Shown: positions 41,676-52,021 of the stretch, piece by piece
Layout of the letters: every line of letters begins with the position of its first letter
Numbering within the stretch: position 1 is the stretch's first letter
Assembly: GCF_001684335.1 (NCBI RefSeq)
Contig: NZ_LOIC01000082.1
Location: forward strand, 270,717 to 334,716
DNA: 64,000 bases
Direction: 5' to 3'
DNA from: Photorhabdus namnaonensis
Lineage (GTDB): Bacteria > Pseudomonadota > Gammaproteobacteria > Enterobacterales > Enterobacteriaceae
Program-made: the position numbers and the translations under genes
Notes under the pieces: model-generated
Databases searched by the model: none
Told to the model about the DNA's origin: nothing
What the model saw: the letters and a program-made list of their open reading frames with translations, nothing else

Positions 41676-43345
41676 TTGCCACCTTTTTGAGTCATTTGAT
41701 CAGTCTCTTTTTCCCGATAAACACCGGCGAAAGAGGTATTGCCAAATGGACTGAGTACTAACCCTTTAATATCGTAACGGTAAGCCTGTAAATGCAAAGA
41801 ATAGGCTAATGGTAACACAGGTAATTGCTGTTCAAGGATTTGTTGAGCCGCATGGTAATACTTAATTCGGGATAATAATTGTTGGTTAATCAAAGCTTCC
41901 CGTAAAATTTTATCAAATTCTGGATCACACCAATGGCTGAAATTGGTCTGTGAAGCAATCGCAGCACAACTTAACAGCGGCCGGAAAAAACTGTCTGGGT
42001 CATTACTATCAGTTGACCAGCCTGATAAGGTCATATCGTGGGATTTATCCATCAGTTTGGTTTCCTGAAAGCGGCCCTCAACAGGTTTAATACTCATGGT
42101 AATGCCAACTTGTGCTAAATCGGCCTGAATCAGCTCTGCCATTTTGAGTGGACTTGGATTATATGATTGAGAGGCGGAAGGTACCCATAAGCTCAATTGC
42201 AAACCGTTTAATCCAAGGCCATTAAGTATTTTGCGGGATTTTTCTGGGTTGTATTCCGTAATCTCAGTTTGATTATCATAAGCCCATGACGCCCGAGGTA
42301 AAATTGATGAGGCTGTTTCCGCCGTACCATAATAGATGGATTGCATCAGCCGTTGGTTATTAATAGCGTAGGCAATGGCTTGCCGAACCTGTAGTTTATC
42401 AAGTGGCGGTTTGCTGGTATTGAAAGCCAGATAAGCGATATTCATTCCTGGGCGTAAAGTCAGACGCAGGCGGGGGTCATCTCGTAAAACTGTCAGTTGG
42501 CTGGCAGCGGGATACGCTAATACATCACATTCACCGGTTAAAAGCTTAGACATCCTGCCGGTGCCGCCGGCGCCGACATCAATAACTATTTGCCGCATTT
42601 GTGGTTTGCCTTTCCGGTATTTATCATGGCGAACCAGACGGATAAATTGTCTGGTCCGATGATCTTTCAACATAAACGGGCCGGTACCGACAGGTTTCCA
42701 GTCAATTTGCTCATGGCGATTCATTTGATGCAATTGTTGCCCATATTCTTGTGAAAGTATTGGGGCATAGTGGGTGGCCAAATGCCAAAGAAAAGAGGCG
42801 TCTGGTTCGTGCAGGCGAAATTCCACCGTATATTCATTAATTTTACGGATACTTTGAATAGAATTGGCCAATTGGAGACTGTCAAAATAGGGATAATGCC
42901 CGCCATTGACGTTATGATAATAGTGTTGCTTATCAAACAGACGCTTAAAGCTGAAGATGACGTCATCAGCATTCATTGTACGGGTCGGAATAAACCAGTC
43001 TGTTGATTGAAATGAGACATTATGGCGCAAATAAAAGCGGTAAGTAGCGCCGTTATCCAGTATCTCCCAATGGGAAGCTAATTCAGGGAGCAAACGATAA
43101 GTATAAGGATCAACATCTAATAGACGCTCGTAAAGTTGGGCGGCCAGCGTATCGACAGTTAAGCCACTGCTCGTCAGTTGGGGATTAAAGGTATTCAGAT
43201 TGCCATTAACGCAATAAATAAACCCGTGTTGCTGAATGTCAGTCGGAACGTGGGGCTGTTTTTCAGGCGCAGCCATTGTTTCTGCAATAGCTGGGGCTGA
43301 AAGGAATAATATGATCCAATAAATCAAACTGTGCATATAAGGCAT
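41672..43345 (-). CDS. sapA: SapA periplasmic solute-binding protein
   Basis: 557 aa, SBP family 5 (DppA/OppA-like). The signal peptide is about residues 1-21 ([16 protein letters not shown]). The family signature is near the N-terminus ([26 protein letters not shown]) and [25 protein letters not shown] is near the end. In pathogens it binds antimicrobial peptides and heme. First gene of the sap operon. The ryhB gene starts 136 bp upstream on the opposite strand. The alternative start is the Met three codons in. Confidence 0.93.
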   Translation of the reverse strand: MPYMHSLIYWIILFLSAPAIAETMAAPEKQPHVPTDIQQHGFIYCVNGNLNTFNPQLTSSGLTVDTLAAQLYERLLDVDPYTYRLLPELASHWEILDNGATYRFYLRHNVSFQSTDWFIPTRTMNADDVIFSFKRLFDKQHYYHNVNGGHYPYFDSLQLANSIQSIRKINEYTVEFRLHEPDASFLWHLATHYAPILSQEYGQQLHQMNRHEQIDWKPVGTGPFMLKDHRTRQFIRLVRHDKYRKGKPQMRQIVIDVGAGGTGRMSKLLTGECDVLAYPAASQLTVLRDDPRLRLTLRPGMNIAYLAFNTSKPPLDKLQVRQAIAYAINNQRLMQSIYYGTAETASSILPRASWAYDNQTEITEYNPEKSRKILNGLGLNGLQLSLWVPSASQSYNPSPLKMAELIQADLAQVGITMSIKPVEGRFQETKLMDKSHDMTLSGWSTDSNDPDSFFRPLLSCAAIASQTNFSHWCDPEFDKILREALINQQLLSRIKYYHAAQQILEQQLPVLPLAYSLHLQAYRYDIKGLVLSPFGNTSFAGVYREKETDQMTQKGGK

Positions 43346-43457
43346 CTGTTATTAATTAGAATTGACACATTGTATCTCAAGTCGCGCTTGAGCCCAAAAA
43401 AACGCGGTGGTAATGGTAATGAGAAAAATTCTCAGTAAAGTGCTTTACAAATCGTAT

Positions 43458-43472
43458 TGATAACCATTATCA
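43458..43472. promoter_or_regulatory. Fur box of ryhB
   Basis: TGATAACCATTATCA matches the 7-1-7 Fur consensus at 13 of 14 defined bases. It overlaps a -10 (TATCAT, 43468) with -35 TTTACA at 43444 and an 18-bp spacer. Transcription would start near 43481, so Fur-Fe should block it. Confidence 0.85.
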
Positions 43473-43480
43473 TCTGTATC

Positions 43481-43579
43481 GCACTTCCGGGGAACAGTTT
43501 TTAGGTCCCAGGAAATGCACGACATTGCTCACATTGCTTCCAGTGTTTTTTTAGCCAGCTCGGGTGCTGGCTTTTTTTT
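43481..43579 (+). ncRNA. ryhB: Iron-stress small RNA RyhB
   Basis: The core GCACGACATTGCTCACATTG and the following CTTCCAGT are identical to E. coli RyhB. The 3' end is the matching terminator AGCCAGC...GCTGGCT followed by a long U run. RyhB pairs with mRNAs of non-essential iron proteins (for example sodB, sdhC, isc) using this core and Hfq, under iron starvation. The 5' part (GCACTTCCGGGG...) differs from E. coli, as usual. Length is about 99 nt. The location between sapA and pspF differs from E. coli, where ryhB is near yhhX-yhhY. Confidence 0.95.
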
Positions 43580-43593
43580 ATCTGTCATTCGGA

Positions 43594-44613
43594 TCACTTA
43601 TCGCCGACGTTGATATCATGTTTCTTCATTAAGCCTCGTAATTGATAATAGGTCAGTCGTAGTTTCTCTGCCGCTTTTCTTTGGTTAAATCTGCTCTCTT
43701 TTAACGATAACTCTATGAGTTGTCGTTCGCTGTCATGTTGCCACTGTTTCAAATTAACAGGCAGTGAAGGCAGAAGTTGTGGAGATAAATCATTACTGTC
43801 ATCAATATTACTAGCATCAACATTGGCTAGAAAATGCGATGTGGAGGCGAATGGGTTAATAATAATATTATCAAGTTGATCAGAATTCTCGCCGTGACGA
43901 TAAACGGATCGTTCCACAACATTTTTCAGTTCACGGATATTACCGGGCCAAGTGTAATTCTGTAACTGTTGTTTTGCCTGGTCAGTGAAACCGGGAAATA
44001 ACGGCAAATCAAGTTCCCGGCACATCTGAATAGCAAAGTGTTGTGCTAGCAACATGATATCCTGTTGTCGCTGGCGAAGTGGAGGAATTTTGACCACATC
44101 GAAAGCCAGTCTATCGAGCAAATCAGCGCGGAATTGCCCCTTAGCTGCCATTGCGGGCAGATCATCATTGGTTGCGCATATGAGTCGAACATCGACATGT
44201 AATGGTTGGTTGCCGCCAACGCGTTCAAGATGCCCATATTCAATGACGCGCAACAGCTTTTCCTGAACTTGCATTGGTGCGGTTGCCAGTTCATCAAGGA
44301 ATAGCGTTCCCCCATCGGCACGTTCAAATCTGCCTTGGTGCTTTTTTTGTGCACCAGTAAATGCGCCAGCCTCATGACCAAATAACTCTGAATCCAATAA
44401 ATTTTCATTCAACGCCGCGCAGTTTAGGGAGATAAATGGCCCTTGCCAGCGGGGGGATAAATAATGCAAACGGCGGGCGATCAGCTCTTTGCCGGTTCCG
44501 CGTTCCCCAATAACGATAACGGGTTTGTTCAATTTTGCGAGTGCGGATACCTGTTCCAAGATTTCGACAAAGCTGTTTGCTTCACCTAATAGATTTTCTG
44601 TAACGTCATTCAT
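43594..44613 (-). CDS. pspF: Phage shock operon activator PspF
   Basis: Sigma-54 enhancer-binding AAA+ protein without a receiver domain, held inactive by PspA. From ATG 44613 it is 339 aa. Walker A GERGTGKELIA, the sigma-54 contact loop GAFTGA (HEAGAFTGAQKKHQG), Walker B GGTLFLDEL, and a C-terminal Fis-type helix-turn-helix (NQRKAAEKLRLTYYQLRGL). Divergent from pspA, which it activates. Confidence 0.96.
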   Translation of the reverse strand: MNDVTENLLGEANSFVEILEQVSALAKLNKPVIVIGERGTGKELIARRLHYLSPRWQGPFISLNCAALNENLLDSELFGHEAGAFTGAQKKHQGRFERADGGTLFLDELATAPMQVQEKLLRVIEYGHLERVGGNQPLHVDVRLICATNDDLPAMAAKGQFRADLLDRLAFDVVKIPPLRQRQQDIMLLAQHFAIQMCRELDLPLFPGFTDQAKQQLQNYTWPGNIRELKNVVERSVYRHGENSDQLDNIIINPFASTSHFLANVDASNIDDSNDLSPQLLPSLPVNLKQWQHDSERQLIELSLKESRFNQRKAAEKLRLTYYQLRGLMKKHDINVGDK

Positions 44614-44719
44614 GGTTATTTTCACCAATATTTGGTTGTTTAGACCACTTTATTTCGTTGTGATAAAAAGTCAAATAAAAAATTCTCTTTGTATTTCATA
44701 AGAATAGAACAAATAAAAA

Positions 44720-44735
44720 GTTGGCACGATTCTTG
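44720..44735 (+). promoter_or_regulatory. Sigma-54 promoter of pspABC
   Basis: TTGGCACGATTCTTGA fits TGGCAC-N5-TTGC/A (-24/-12) about 65 bp before pspA. PspF enhancer sites should lie in the AT-rich 44640-44715 stretch. Confidence 0.8.
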
Positions 44736-44799
44736 ATAATAAATTATAGGAGTGACATGAATAGTATTAACTAACCTTAACCAAAGAGGATAATTTATT

Positions 44800-45474
44800 A
44801 TGGGTATTTTCTCTCGTTTTGCTGATATCGTGAATGCCAATATCTCTTCATTATTGGATAAAGCGGAAGATCCGCAGAAAATGATTCGTCTGATGATTCA
44901 AGAAATGGAAGACACTTTAGTTGAAATTCGCTCAACTTCCGCCCGTGCTCTGGCAGAGAAAAAGCAGTTGTCTCGTCGTATTGCCGCAGGTGAACAACAA
45001 ATGCACGATTGGCAGGAAAAAGCGGAACTGGCGTTGAATAAAGAGAGAGAAGATTTGGCGCGAGCAGCGCTGATCGAAAAACAGAAAGCAGCTGCTTTAG
45101 TGGATACATTGAAGCATGAATTAACCATACTGGAAGAGACGCTTGAGCGGATGAAAGGGGAGGTTGTCGAGCTTGAAAATAAACTGAGTGAAACCCGAGC
45201 AAGACAACAAGCGTTGGCTTTGCGTCATCAGGCGGCGGCCTCTTCCCGACAAGTTCGTCATCATTTAGACAGCGGTAAAATTGATCAGGCAATGGCTCGC
45301 TTCGAGCAATTTGAGCGGCGTATCGATCATATGGAAGCGGAAACAGAAGCCGTGGGCATGGGAAAACAAAAATCGCTGGATCAACAGTTTGTTGAATTGA
45401 AAGCAGACGATGAAATCAGTGCGCAGTTAGCGGCAATGAAGGCTAAAATAAATGCTAATAAAGAACAACATTAA
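44800..45474 (+). CDS. pspA: Phage shock protein A
   Basis: 224-aa ESCRT-III-like coiled-coil protein that inhibits PspF in the cytoplasm and coats damaged inner membrane. The N-terminal amphipathic helix [21 protein letters not shown] is typical, followed by almost continuous coiled coil (about 25-190). Two residues longer than E. coli PspA. Ribosome binding site AAGAGG. Confidence 0.96.
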   Translation: MGIFSRFADIVNANISSLLDKAEDPQKMIRLMIQEMEDTLVEIRSTSARALAEKKQLSRRIAAGEQQMHDWQEKAELALNKEREDLARAALIEKQKAAALVDTLKHELTILEETLERMKGEVVELENKLSETRARQQALALRHQAAASSRQVRHHLDSGKIDQAMARFEQFERRIDHMEAETEAVGMGKQKSLDQQFVELKADDEISAQLAAMKAKINANKEQH

Positions 45475-45511
45475 GTGTTGATGCACTCAACTAACCGTTT
45501 AAGGAAAAGTG

Positions 45512-45730
45512 ATGGGCTCGATATTTCTCGGCATTCCACTGACTATCTTTGTACTTTTTGTATTACCCATTTGGTTGTGGTTGCATTATAACAGCCGGAA
45601 TTCCAATCAAAGCCAGTTGGATCAGAATGAAATTCAGCATCTGGCAGAGCGTGTACAACATATGCAGACACGAATTAAAACATTGGAAGATATTCTGGAT
45701 GCGGAACATCCTGATTGGAGGCAATCATAA
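45512..45730 (+). CDS. pspB: Phage shock protein B
   Basis: 72-aa inner-membrane protein that with PspC relays membrane stress to PspA. One N-terminal helix (IFLGIPLTIFVLFVLPIWLWLHY) and a cytoplasmic coiled coil ending ILDAEHPDWRQS. AAGGAA before ATG 45512; the GTG one codon earlier is less likely. Shares one base with pspC (TAATG). Confidence 0.95.
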   Translation: MGSIFLGIPLTIFVLFVLPIWLWLHYNSRNSNQSQLDQNEIQHLAERVQHMQTRIKTLEDILDAEHPDWRQS

Positions 45731-46083
45731 TGTCGAATAGTAACCGTAGGAAACTGTATCGAATACCCGAAAAGGGCAAAATTAAAGGTGTTTGTGCCGG
45801 GCTGGCCGATTATTTTGATGTACCGGTGCGCTTGATTCGTGTCATCGCGGTATTGTCACTCTTTTTTGGCCTGTTTGGTTTTGTGGTTGTCGCTTATATT
45901 GTACTGGTTTTCGTCCTTGACCCGGCACCGCCGGGTTATACCCAAGAAGCTCATTTTTCAGCGCAAAACTTGCTGAATGAAATCGATTATCAATTGAAAT
46001 CGGGAGAGATTCGTCTGCGCCAAATGGAACGTTATGTTACCTCAGAAACGTTCAGTGTTCGCAGTCGTTTCAGGCAGCTTTGA
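45730..46083 (+). CDS. pspC: Phage shock protein C
   Basis: 117-aa membrane sensor partner of PspB. PspC domain KLYRIPEKGKIKGVCAGLADYF followed by a membrane helix (LIRVIAVLSLFFGLFGFVVVAYIVLVF) and a C-terminal tail. The operon ends here: no pspD-like gene was found, and a relE-type pair follows. Confidence 0.93.
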   Translation: MSNSNRRKLYRIPEKGKIKGVCAGLADYFDVPVRLIRVIAVLSLFFGLFGFVVVAYIVLVFVLDPAPPGYTQEAHFSAQNLLNEIDYQLKSGEIRLRQMERYVTSETFSVRSRFRQL

Positions 46084-46270
46084 TATTGACCTTCGTCCAC
46101 AAAAAGTGAAGAGCGCGCTTTTTCATCTATTCATCGTTGCTGCTGTTTGGTTTTTTGTTCTCGGTTTGATGCGTGGAATCTCTTGGGAGGAAAAGGCAAT
46201 GGAGTATCTTTGCATGTTAATTATTATTTATGTACATTGATAATAATTAACCATGCATATGGAGATAACC

Positions 46271-46738
46271 ATGTACACGTTTACCTTGGAGCAGTTACGA
46301 GCTACTACAAATTCTGGCGGTGTCGCCGGTGTTACTCTCAAGGCAGAAGGCGGCTCTTTCATTGTTCAAATAGACACCCTAAAAGGGGAGGAGGCGGTGC
46401 TTACTAAAGCGCGTAGCAAGGAACCGCGCCGTTTTGGCAACCCTGTGCAAGCTTTCACACTACTGAAAGGTCTTGGGCTAGTTGTGGGGGCATTTAATGT
46501 TGAGCAATGGGAGCCGGATCAGAAGGTTACCCACAGAACCCGACCTGACCGCGCCGAGGCGTTGAAGCGAGCTCACGAAGCGGTAGAACACGATAAATGG
46601 TTCCGGGAACAAGTGAAACAGGGTCTCAATGAAGCAGATGATCCTAACACTGTTTGGGTTTCTCATGAATCTGCCAAACAAGAGATGCAGCGTCAACGAG
46701 AAGTCCTGCAAGCACGAATTGCAGGAAAAGTTAAATGA
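46271..46738 (+). CDS. Putative antitoxin of a type II toxin-antitoxin pair
   Basis: 155 aa from ATG 46271 (GGAG 6 nt upstream). The first 80 residues form a compact alpha/beta region (MYTFTLEQLRATTNSGGVAG). The C-terminal part (HDKWFREQVKQGLNEADD...) resembles the toxin-wrapping tail of PaaA/ParD antitoxins. Its stop overlaps the toxin start (ATGA), the classical arrangement with antitoxin first. Base composition is less AT-rich than intergenic surroundings. The specific family is not recognised. It should neutralise the downstream toxin and autorepress. Confidence 0.7.
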   Translation: MYTFTLEQLRATTNSGGVAGVTLKAEGGSFIVQIDTLKGEEAVLTKARSKEPRRFGNPVQAFTLLKGLGLVVGAFNVEQWEPDQKVTHRTRPDRAEALKRAHEAVEHDKWFREQVKQGLNEADDPNTVWVSHESAKQEMQRQREVLQARIAGKVK

Positions 46739-47025
46739 TGGAGTTGGTATGGACACCTCGTGCTAACCGTGTCCGAGAAGCTGCAATCGATTTTATTGCA
46801 CAAGATGATCCTATTGCAGCATTAGGCCAGCTAGACGAAATCGAATATCAGACTGACTTGCTGCCCTACCAGACTGAAATGGGCCGACCGGGGCGCGTCA
46901 AAGGGACTCGCGAATTAGTTATCAACGGAACTCCTTTTATTGTTGTGTATCGAGTTAAACCACGTTTAAAGCGTATTGAAGTTATCCATTTTTTGCATGG
47001 GGCACAGCAGTGGCCTAAGGTTTGA
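46735..47025 (+). CDS. RelE/ParE-family toxin
   Basis: 96 aa of the RelE/ParE superfamily: WTPRANRVREAAIDFIAQDDP helices, then GRPGRVKGTRELVINGTPFIVVYRV and RIEVIHFLHGAQQWP, the usual strand pattern with Arg and a terminal H-x2-QxWP. It may cleave ribosome-bound mRNA (RelE-like) or poison gyrase (ParE-like). RelE and ParE cannot be separated by eye. The pair interrupts the conserved psp-ycjX neighbourhood, so it was probably inserted. Confidence 0.82.
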   Translation: MMELVWTPRANRVREAAIDFIAQDDPIAALGQLDEIEYQTDLLPYQTEMGRPGRVKGTRELVINGTPFIVVYRVKPRLKRIEVIHFLHGAQQWPKV

Positions 47026-47050
47026 AGTTATAGATCTACACAGGAGAGAT

Positions 47051-48448
47051 ATGAAACGGCTGCAAAATGAATTAACTGCGTTGGTTAATCGTGGGATGGA
47101 TCGCCATTTACGGTTAGCGGTGACAGGATTAAGTCGCAGTGGTAAAACCGCGTTTATCACATCTCTGGTTAATCAGCTACTTAACCTCCATAGCGGCGCT
47201 CGGTTGCCGCTATTTTCCGCTGTGCGTGACGGTCGCTTGTTGGGTGTAAAACGGGTTCCTCAACGCGATTTAGGCGTTCCCCGTTTTACTTATGATGAAG
47301 GGTTGACCGCACTTTACGGCACACCACCTTCATGGCCGACCCCGACACGGGGTGTCAGTGAAATCCGTCTGGCGCTTCGTTACCGTTCTGAGGATTCTCT
47401 GCTGCGTCATTTTAAAGAAACAGCCACGTTATATCTGGAAATCGTGGATTACCCCGGTGAATGGCTGTTAGATCTACCGATGTTGGCACAAAGTTATTTA
47501 ACATGGTCCCACCAGATGAATAGCTTATTGCAGGGACAAAGAGCTGAATGGGCAAAGCCTTGGCTGGAGCTTTGCAAACAATGTGATCCGCTGGCCCCCG
47601 CAGATGAGAATCTATTGGCTGCTATTGCTCAGGCATATACGGAATATTTGATTAAATGCAAAGAGCAAGGGTTGCATTTTATTCAGCCGGGGAGATTTGT
47701 TCTGCCCGGTGATATGACGGGTGCTCCGGCTTTGCAATTTTTCCCGTGGCCGGATATCAACCCTATCACTGAATCACAATTTGCTCAGGCAGATCAACAT
47801 ACCAATATCGGTATGTTACGTCAGCGCTTTGAATATTACTGTCAGTCGGTTGTGAAAGGGTTTTATAAAGCACATTTTCTACGTTTTGATCGGCAGATTG
47901 TGTTGATAGATTGTTTACAGCCATTGAACAGTGGACCACAAGCATTTAATGATATGCGTTTGGCGCTGACACAACTAATGCAGAGTTTTCATTATGGTAA
48001 ACGCACTCTCTTCCGCCGTCTGTTTTCCCCTTGTATAGATAAATTAATGTTTGCTGCCAGTAAGGCGGATCATATTACCGCGGATCAACATGCTAATTTG
48101 GTGTCTTTACTGCAACAGTTGGTTCAGGAAGCCAGACAAAATGCGGCTTTTGAAGGTATCAGCATGGATTGTGTCGGCCTGGCGTCGGTACGGGCGACAG
48201 AAAGCGGCATGATTGAACATCATGGTGAAAAGATTCCGGCATTGAAAGGATATCGACTTACAGATGGTAAATCACTGACATTTTTTCCCGGTGAAGTGCC
48301 GCGGCGTTTACCTGATGATAATTTCTGGCAAAAACAGGGTTTCTGTTTCGAGGAATTTAGTCCTTGTCCGGTCAATGTTGATACACCATTGCCTCATATC
48401 CGGTTAGATACTGTGCTGGAATTTTTAGTGGGAGATAAAGTGAGATGA
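47051..48448 (+). CDS. ycjX: YcjX, P-loop protein (DUF463)
   Basis: 465 aa, member of the stress-linked psp neighbourhood. It starts at ATG 47051 ([17 protein letters not shown]) after AGGAGA. The P-loop GLSRSGKT lies at about residues 26-33 and [21 protein letters not shown] is a Walker B-like switch. The role is unknown; related GTPase-like proteins act at the membrane in stress. It overlaps ycjF by 4 bp. Confidence 0.93.
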   Translation: MKRLQNELTALVNRGMDRHLRLAVTGLSRSGKTAFITSLVNQLLNLHSGARLPLFSAVRDGRLLGVKRVPQRDLGVPRFTYDEGLTALYGTPPSWPTPTRGVSEIRLALRYRSEDSLLRHFKETATLYLEIVDYPGEWLLDLPMLAQSYLTWSHQMNSLLQGQRAEWAKPWLELCKQCDPLAPADENLLAAIAQAYTEYLIKCKEQGLHFIQPGRFVLPGDMTGAPALQFFPWPDINPITESQFAQADQHTNIGMLRQRFEYYCQSVVKGFYKAHFLRFDRQIVLIDCLQPLNSGPQAFNDMRLALTQLMQSFHYGKRTLFRRLFSPCIDKLMFAASKADHITADQHANLVSLLQQLVQEARQNAAFEGISMDCVGLASVRATESGMIEHHGEKIPALKGYRLTDGKSLTFFPGEVPRRLPDDNFWQKQGFCFEEFSPCPVNVDTPLPHIRLDTVLEFLVGDKVR

Positions 48449-49509
48449 CGGAACCTTTGAAGCCAAGAATTGACTTTCAAGAACCCTTATCAGGGCCGCG
48501 AGAGCCGGTTTTAAAACCCGCTCAGATCTTTGATGAGAAAGAGACAGAGAATTTTTGCCCTATCTCACCAGAACTTGAGGTTGAAGAGCGCGAAGGTCAG
48601 ATAGAAGGGATAGTGAATGCAGCGCTGAAACCTAAGCGTAGTTGCTGGCGTAAAATGGTCTATGGCGCTCTGGTTTTACTGGGCGTGAGCGCTGTTGCTC
48701 AGTTTGTGCAGTGGATTTATCAATCATGGCAGCAACAGGATTGGAGCGCATTAGGTGTCGCGGCGGCAGGGGGCATGATTGTCTTTGCCGGTATAGGTTC
48801 TCTTGCCAGTGAGTGGCGTCGTCTTTATCGGTTAAGAATGCGGTCTGAAGAACGCGATACGGCGAAGGAGTTATTACAGCATCATGGTGTGGGTAAAGGC
48901 CGAGAATTTTGTGAGAGATTGGCAAGTCAAGCAGGTATCGAACAGCATAACCCTGCGTTACAGCGCTGGCGGGCCGCTTTACATGATACACATAATGATC
49001 GTGAAGTGGTGTTGTTGTACAGTAAATGGGTTCAACCTGTTTTGGATACGCAAGCCAGAACTGAAATCAGCCGCTATGCTGCGGAGTCGGCATTAATGAT
49101 AGCGGTTAGCCCGTTGGCGGTTGTCGATATGGCATTTATTGCCTGGCGTAATATCCGGCTAATTAATCGAATTGCAGGTTTATATGGTATTGAACTGGGA
49201 TATTTCAGTCGAATTCGGCTTTTCCGCCTTGTTCTGTTGAATATTATTTTTTCTGGCGTCTCAGAAATGGTGCGGGAAGTGGGTATGGATTGGTTATCAC
49301 AAGATATCACCGCGCGTCTTTCCGCCAGAGCCGCCCAAGGTATCGGTGTAGGTTTACTGACCGCCCGGTTGGGTATTAAAGCGATGGAATTATGCAGGCC
49401 ATTACCTTGGATAGAAGGTGATAAACCTAAATTAGGAGATTTCCGTCGTCAGTTGATCACTCAACTTAAGAATATCCTGCCAAATAAATCTAAGAATATA
49501 GTTGATTAA
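48445..49509 (+). CDS. ycjF: YcjF, inner membrane protein (UPF0283/DUF697)
   Basis: 354 aa. Acidic N-terminal 65 residues, two helices at about 70-118 ([20 protein letters not shown] and [21 protein letters not shown]), then a DUF697 domain with hydrophobic segments ([19 protein letters not shown]). Translationally coupled to ycjX. A conserved partner gene of unknown function. Confidence 0.92.
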   Translation: MTEPLKPRIDFQEPLSGPREPVLKPAQIFDEKETENFCPISPELEVEEREGQIEGIVNAALKPKRSCWRKMVYGALVLLGVSAVAQFVQWIYQSWQQQDWSALGVAAAGGMIVFAGIGSLASEWRRLYRLRMRSEERDTAKELLQHHGVGKGREFCERLASQAGIEQHNPALQRWRAALHDTHNDREVVLLYSKWVQPVLDTQARTEISRYAAESALMIAVSPLAVVDMAFIAWRNIRLINRIAGLYGIELGYFSRIRLFRLVLLNIIFSGVSEMVREVGMDWLSQDITARLSARAAQGIGVGLLTARLGIKAMELCRPLPWIEGDKPKLGDFRRQLITQLKNILPNKSKNIVD

Positions 49510-49766
49510 ATGATATATACTTTAATTCTATATGAAGGCACAAAATATCCAGATAACGAAAACGTTTTACGTTATTTTATTAATCTGTCTTATAATCAAT
49601 TGTAGAATTTGTTTATTTTAGTGAAAGTTTCAAATGCTATGTTATTTACGACATTGAAAAAACCGGAGTCTGGTCAATTTTTACTGACAGAATGCTTCAT
49701 ATGAATAATCGTAGAGAGTAGTATTTTAAAAAATTATATGTATTAGTGTAAATAAGGTCAAAACAG

Positions 49767-51350
49767 ATGCGCTTAGAAGTTATTTGCCATGATCGAATTG
49801 GGCTTACCCGTGAATTACTCGATCTACTGGTATTAGAGAATATTGATTTAAAAGGGATAGAAATATCCCAAATCGGCCGGATTTACCTTAATTTTTCACC
49901 TGTTGATTTCAATGTATTTCGTAAATTGATGGCGGAAATTCGCCGTATTAATGGTGTTATTGATGTTCGTACCGTCTCTTTTATGCCTTCGGAAAGAGAA
50001 CACAAAGCGATGTGCGCACTGTTGGAGTCCTTGCCTGAGCCTGTTTTTTCAGTTGATCTGAAAGGAAATATTGAGCTTGCTAACTCTGCGGTGTTTAAGT
50101 TGTTTGGGGTGAGCGAGGAGCAAACTTATCAAAAACCTATTGGGCAGTTTATCAGCGGTTATAACTTCTCACGCTGGTTTGAGAGCAAAAATATCCAACA
50201 ACGTGTGGAAAGAGTAACTCTTAAAGGTCTGGACTACCTGATGGATATTACGCCCATTCAACTGATGGATGAAAAGCAAAAAATGCAGTGTGTCGGCACG
50301 GTGATTATGCTCAAATCTGCTGCCCGAATAGGGAATCAACTGAAAAAACTGACTGTCAATGACGGGAGTGAGTTTAAGAAAATTATCGCTGTTAGCCCAA
50401 AAATGACTCAACTCATTGAGCAGGCTCGTAAAATGGCGATGTTGGATGCGCCGCTGCTGCTGATTGGCGAGACAGGAACGGGCAAAGATATTCTGGCAAA
50501 AGCTTGTCATTTGCACAGCTTACGCGGAAAACAGCCCTTCTTGGGGTTGAATTGCGCATCAATGCCGGATGATGTAGTAGAAAGTGAGCTGTTCGGCTAT
50601 GCCGCCGGCGCTTATCCTAATGCGATTGAAGGAAAGAAAGGTTTCTTCGAACAGGCTAATGGCGGCACTGTTTTACTGGATGAAATTGGTGAAATGTCGC
50701 CACAGATGCAAATTAAGCTCCTGCGTTTTCTGAATGATGGGACTTTTCGCCGAGTAGGGGAAGAAAACGAAGTCAAAGTGAATGTCAGAGTTATCTGTGC
50801 TACGCAAAAAAATCTGGTTGAATTAGTCCAACGGGGGGAATTTCGCGAAGATCTCTATTATCGCCTTAATGTGTTGGCGATTACACTTCCGCCGTTGCGT
50901 GATCGTAAAGCGGATATTATGCCGCTGGTGGAGTATTTTATTGAGCGTTTTGCTGAAGAACAGGGGGTATTGAAGCCTAAACTGTCCCCTGAACTTCCCC
51001 ATTTCCTGACCAGTTACAGTTGGCCCGGTAACGTAAGGCAGTTACAAAATGCCATCTATCGGGCATTGACACAGCTTGAAAATATGGAGCTGACGCCGCG
51101 GGATATACAATTACCGGAGTTTGAAACAGAGGTGTCTTTTAGTGAAGATGTGTTCAACGGTTCTCTGGATGAAATCAGTAAACGTTTTGAACGTTCGGTG
51201 TTGACACGTCTTTATCGGCACTATCCAAGTACGCGTAAACTGGCTAAACGTCTAGGGGTATCGCATACTGCGATTGCCAATAAATTGAGAGAATATGGTT
51301 TGAGTAGCAGGAAACACGCTACCGAATATGAGCCGGATGATGACGAGTAA
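49767..51350 (+). CDS. tyrR: Aromatic amino acid regulator TyrR
   Basis: 527 aa (E. coli 513). N-terminal ACT domain (MRLEVICHDRIGLTRELLDLL), PAS (about 75-185), AAA+ (Walker A GETGTGKD; Walker B GGTVLLDEI) and C-terminal helix-turn-helix (STRKLAKRLGVSHTAIANKL). The sigma-54 loop GAFTGA is replaced by GAYPNA, in line with TyrR acting on sigma-70 promoters. It represses or activates aro, tyr and mtr genes with Tyr, Phe or Trp as ligands. Confidence 0.96.
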   Translation: MRLEVICHDRIGLTRELLDLLVLENIDLKGIEISQIGRIYLNFSPVDFNVFRKLMAEIRRINGVIDVRTVSFMPSEREHKAMCALLESLPEPVFSVDLKGNIELANSAVFKLFGVSEEQTYQKPIGQFISGYNFSRWFESKNIQQRVERVTLKGLDYLMDITPIQLMDEKQKMQCVGTVIMLKSAARIGNQLKKLTVNDGSEFKKIIAVSPKMTQLIEQARKMAMLDAPLLLIGETGTGKDILAKACHLHSLRGKQPFLGLNCASMPDDVVESELFGYAAGAYPNAIEGKKGFFEQANGGTVLLDEIGEMSPQMQIKLLRFLNDGTFRRVGEENEVKVNVRVICATQKNLVELVQRGEFREDLYYRLNVLAITLPPLRDRKADIMPLVEYFIERFAEEQGVLKPKLSPELPHFLTSYSWPGNVRQLQNAIYRALTQLENMELTPRDIQLPEFETEVSFSEDVFNGSLDEISKRFERSVLTRLYRHYPSTRKLAKRLGVSHTAIANKLREYGLSSRKHATEYEPDDDE

Positions 51351-51353
51351 GAT

Positions 51354-51377
51354 CATGCCCACCGGAAGTGGGCATTA
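51354..51377 (+). terminator. tyrR terminator
   Basis: ATGCCCAC, a 5-nt loop, GTGGGCAT, followed by TATATAT. It lies 4 bp after the tyrR stop. Confidence 0.65.
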
Positions 51378-51379
51378 TA

Positions 51380-51506
51380 TATATCCGTCGTCTTTCAAGT
51401 TGCCTCTTTGTTGGCTGCACTCGCTCACCCCGGTCACATAGTTACCTATGCTCTCGGGGATTCACTCCCTTGCCGTCGCGATGCATCTTGAAATCCATAG
51501 GGTATA
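51380..51506. repeat. ERIC element 3 (inverted)
   Basis: About 127 bp in opposite orientation to the other two: CACTCGCTCACCCCGGT and CTCTCGGGGATTCACTCCC. It lies between convergent tyrR and tpx. Confidence 0.9.
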
Positions 51507-51517
51507 AATCATGGGAT

Positions 51518-52021
51518 CTATTTCAGTACGGCCAGTGCGCTATCGTAATCTGGCTCATTAGTGATTTCATCCACCAGTTGGCTATAAATCACATTATCAC
51601 TTTCATCAAGCACAATGACCGCACGGGCTGTGAGACCTCTCAGAGGACTGTCGCTGATGGCAACGCCATAATCTTCACTGAAAGTACCGCCGCGCAGGGT
51701 AGAGAGCGTGACGACATTTGATAACCCTTCTGCGCCACAGAAACGGGATTGAGCAAAAGGCAGATCAGCGGAAATGCACAGTACGACGGTATTTTCCAAA
51801 TCATTCGTTACCTGATTGAATTTACGTACTGATGCCGCGCAAACACCGGTATCGATACTTGGGAAAATATTCAGCACCTTACGCTTTCCGGCATAGTGGC
51901 TAAGAGAGACATCGGAGAGATCTTTGGCTGTCAGAGTAAAATCTTGCGCTTTCTCCCCTGATTTTGGGAACTGGCCGCTTACGGAGATATCATTGCCTTG
52001 AAATTTTACTGTTTGTGTCAT
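51518..52021 (-). CDS. tpx: Thiol peroxidase Tpx
   Basis: Periplasm-associated or cytosolic atypical 2-Cys peroxiredoxin that reduces organic peroxides with thioredoxin. From ATG 52021 ([17 protein letters not shown]) it is 167 aa. The peroxidatic C61 ([14 protein letters not shown]) and resolving C95 (SRFCGAEGL) match E. coli numbering. Divergent from mppA; the upstream frame extension has no support. Confidence 0.95.
   Translation of the reverse strand: MTQTVKFQGNDISVSGQFPKSGEKAQDFTLTAKDLSDVSLSHYAGKRKVLNIFPSIDTGVCAASVRKFNQVTNDLENTVVLCISADLPFAQSRFCGAEGLSNVVTLSTLRGGTFSEDYGVAISDSPLRGLTARAVIVLDESDNVIYSQLVDEITNEPDYDSALAVLK

Noticed and set aside
44798..45292. 164-codon minus-strand ORF opposite pspA
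   Set aside because: It is a shadow of the pspA coding frame with no support of its own.
46034..46240. ORF overlapping the end of pspC as a possible pspD
   Set aside because: It begins inside pspC, has no ribosome binding site and does not resemble PspD.
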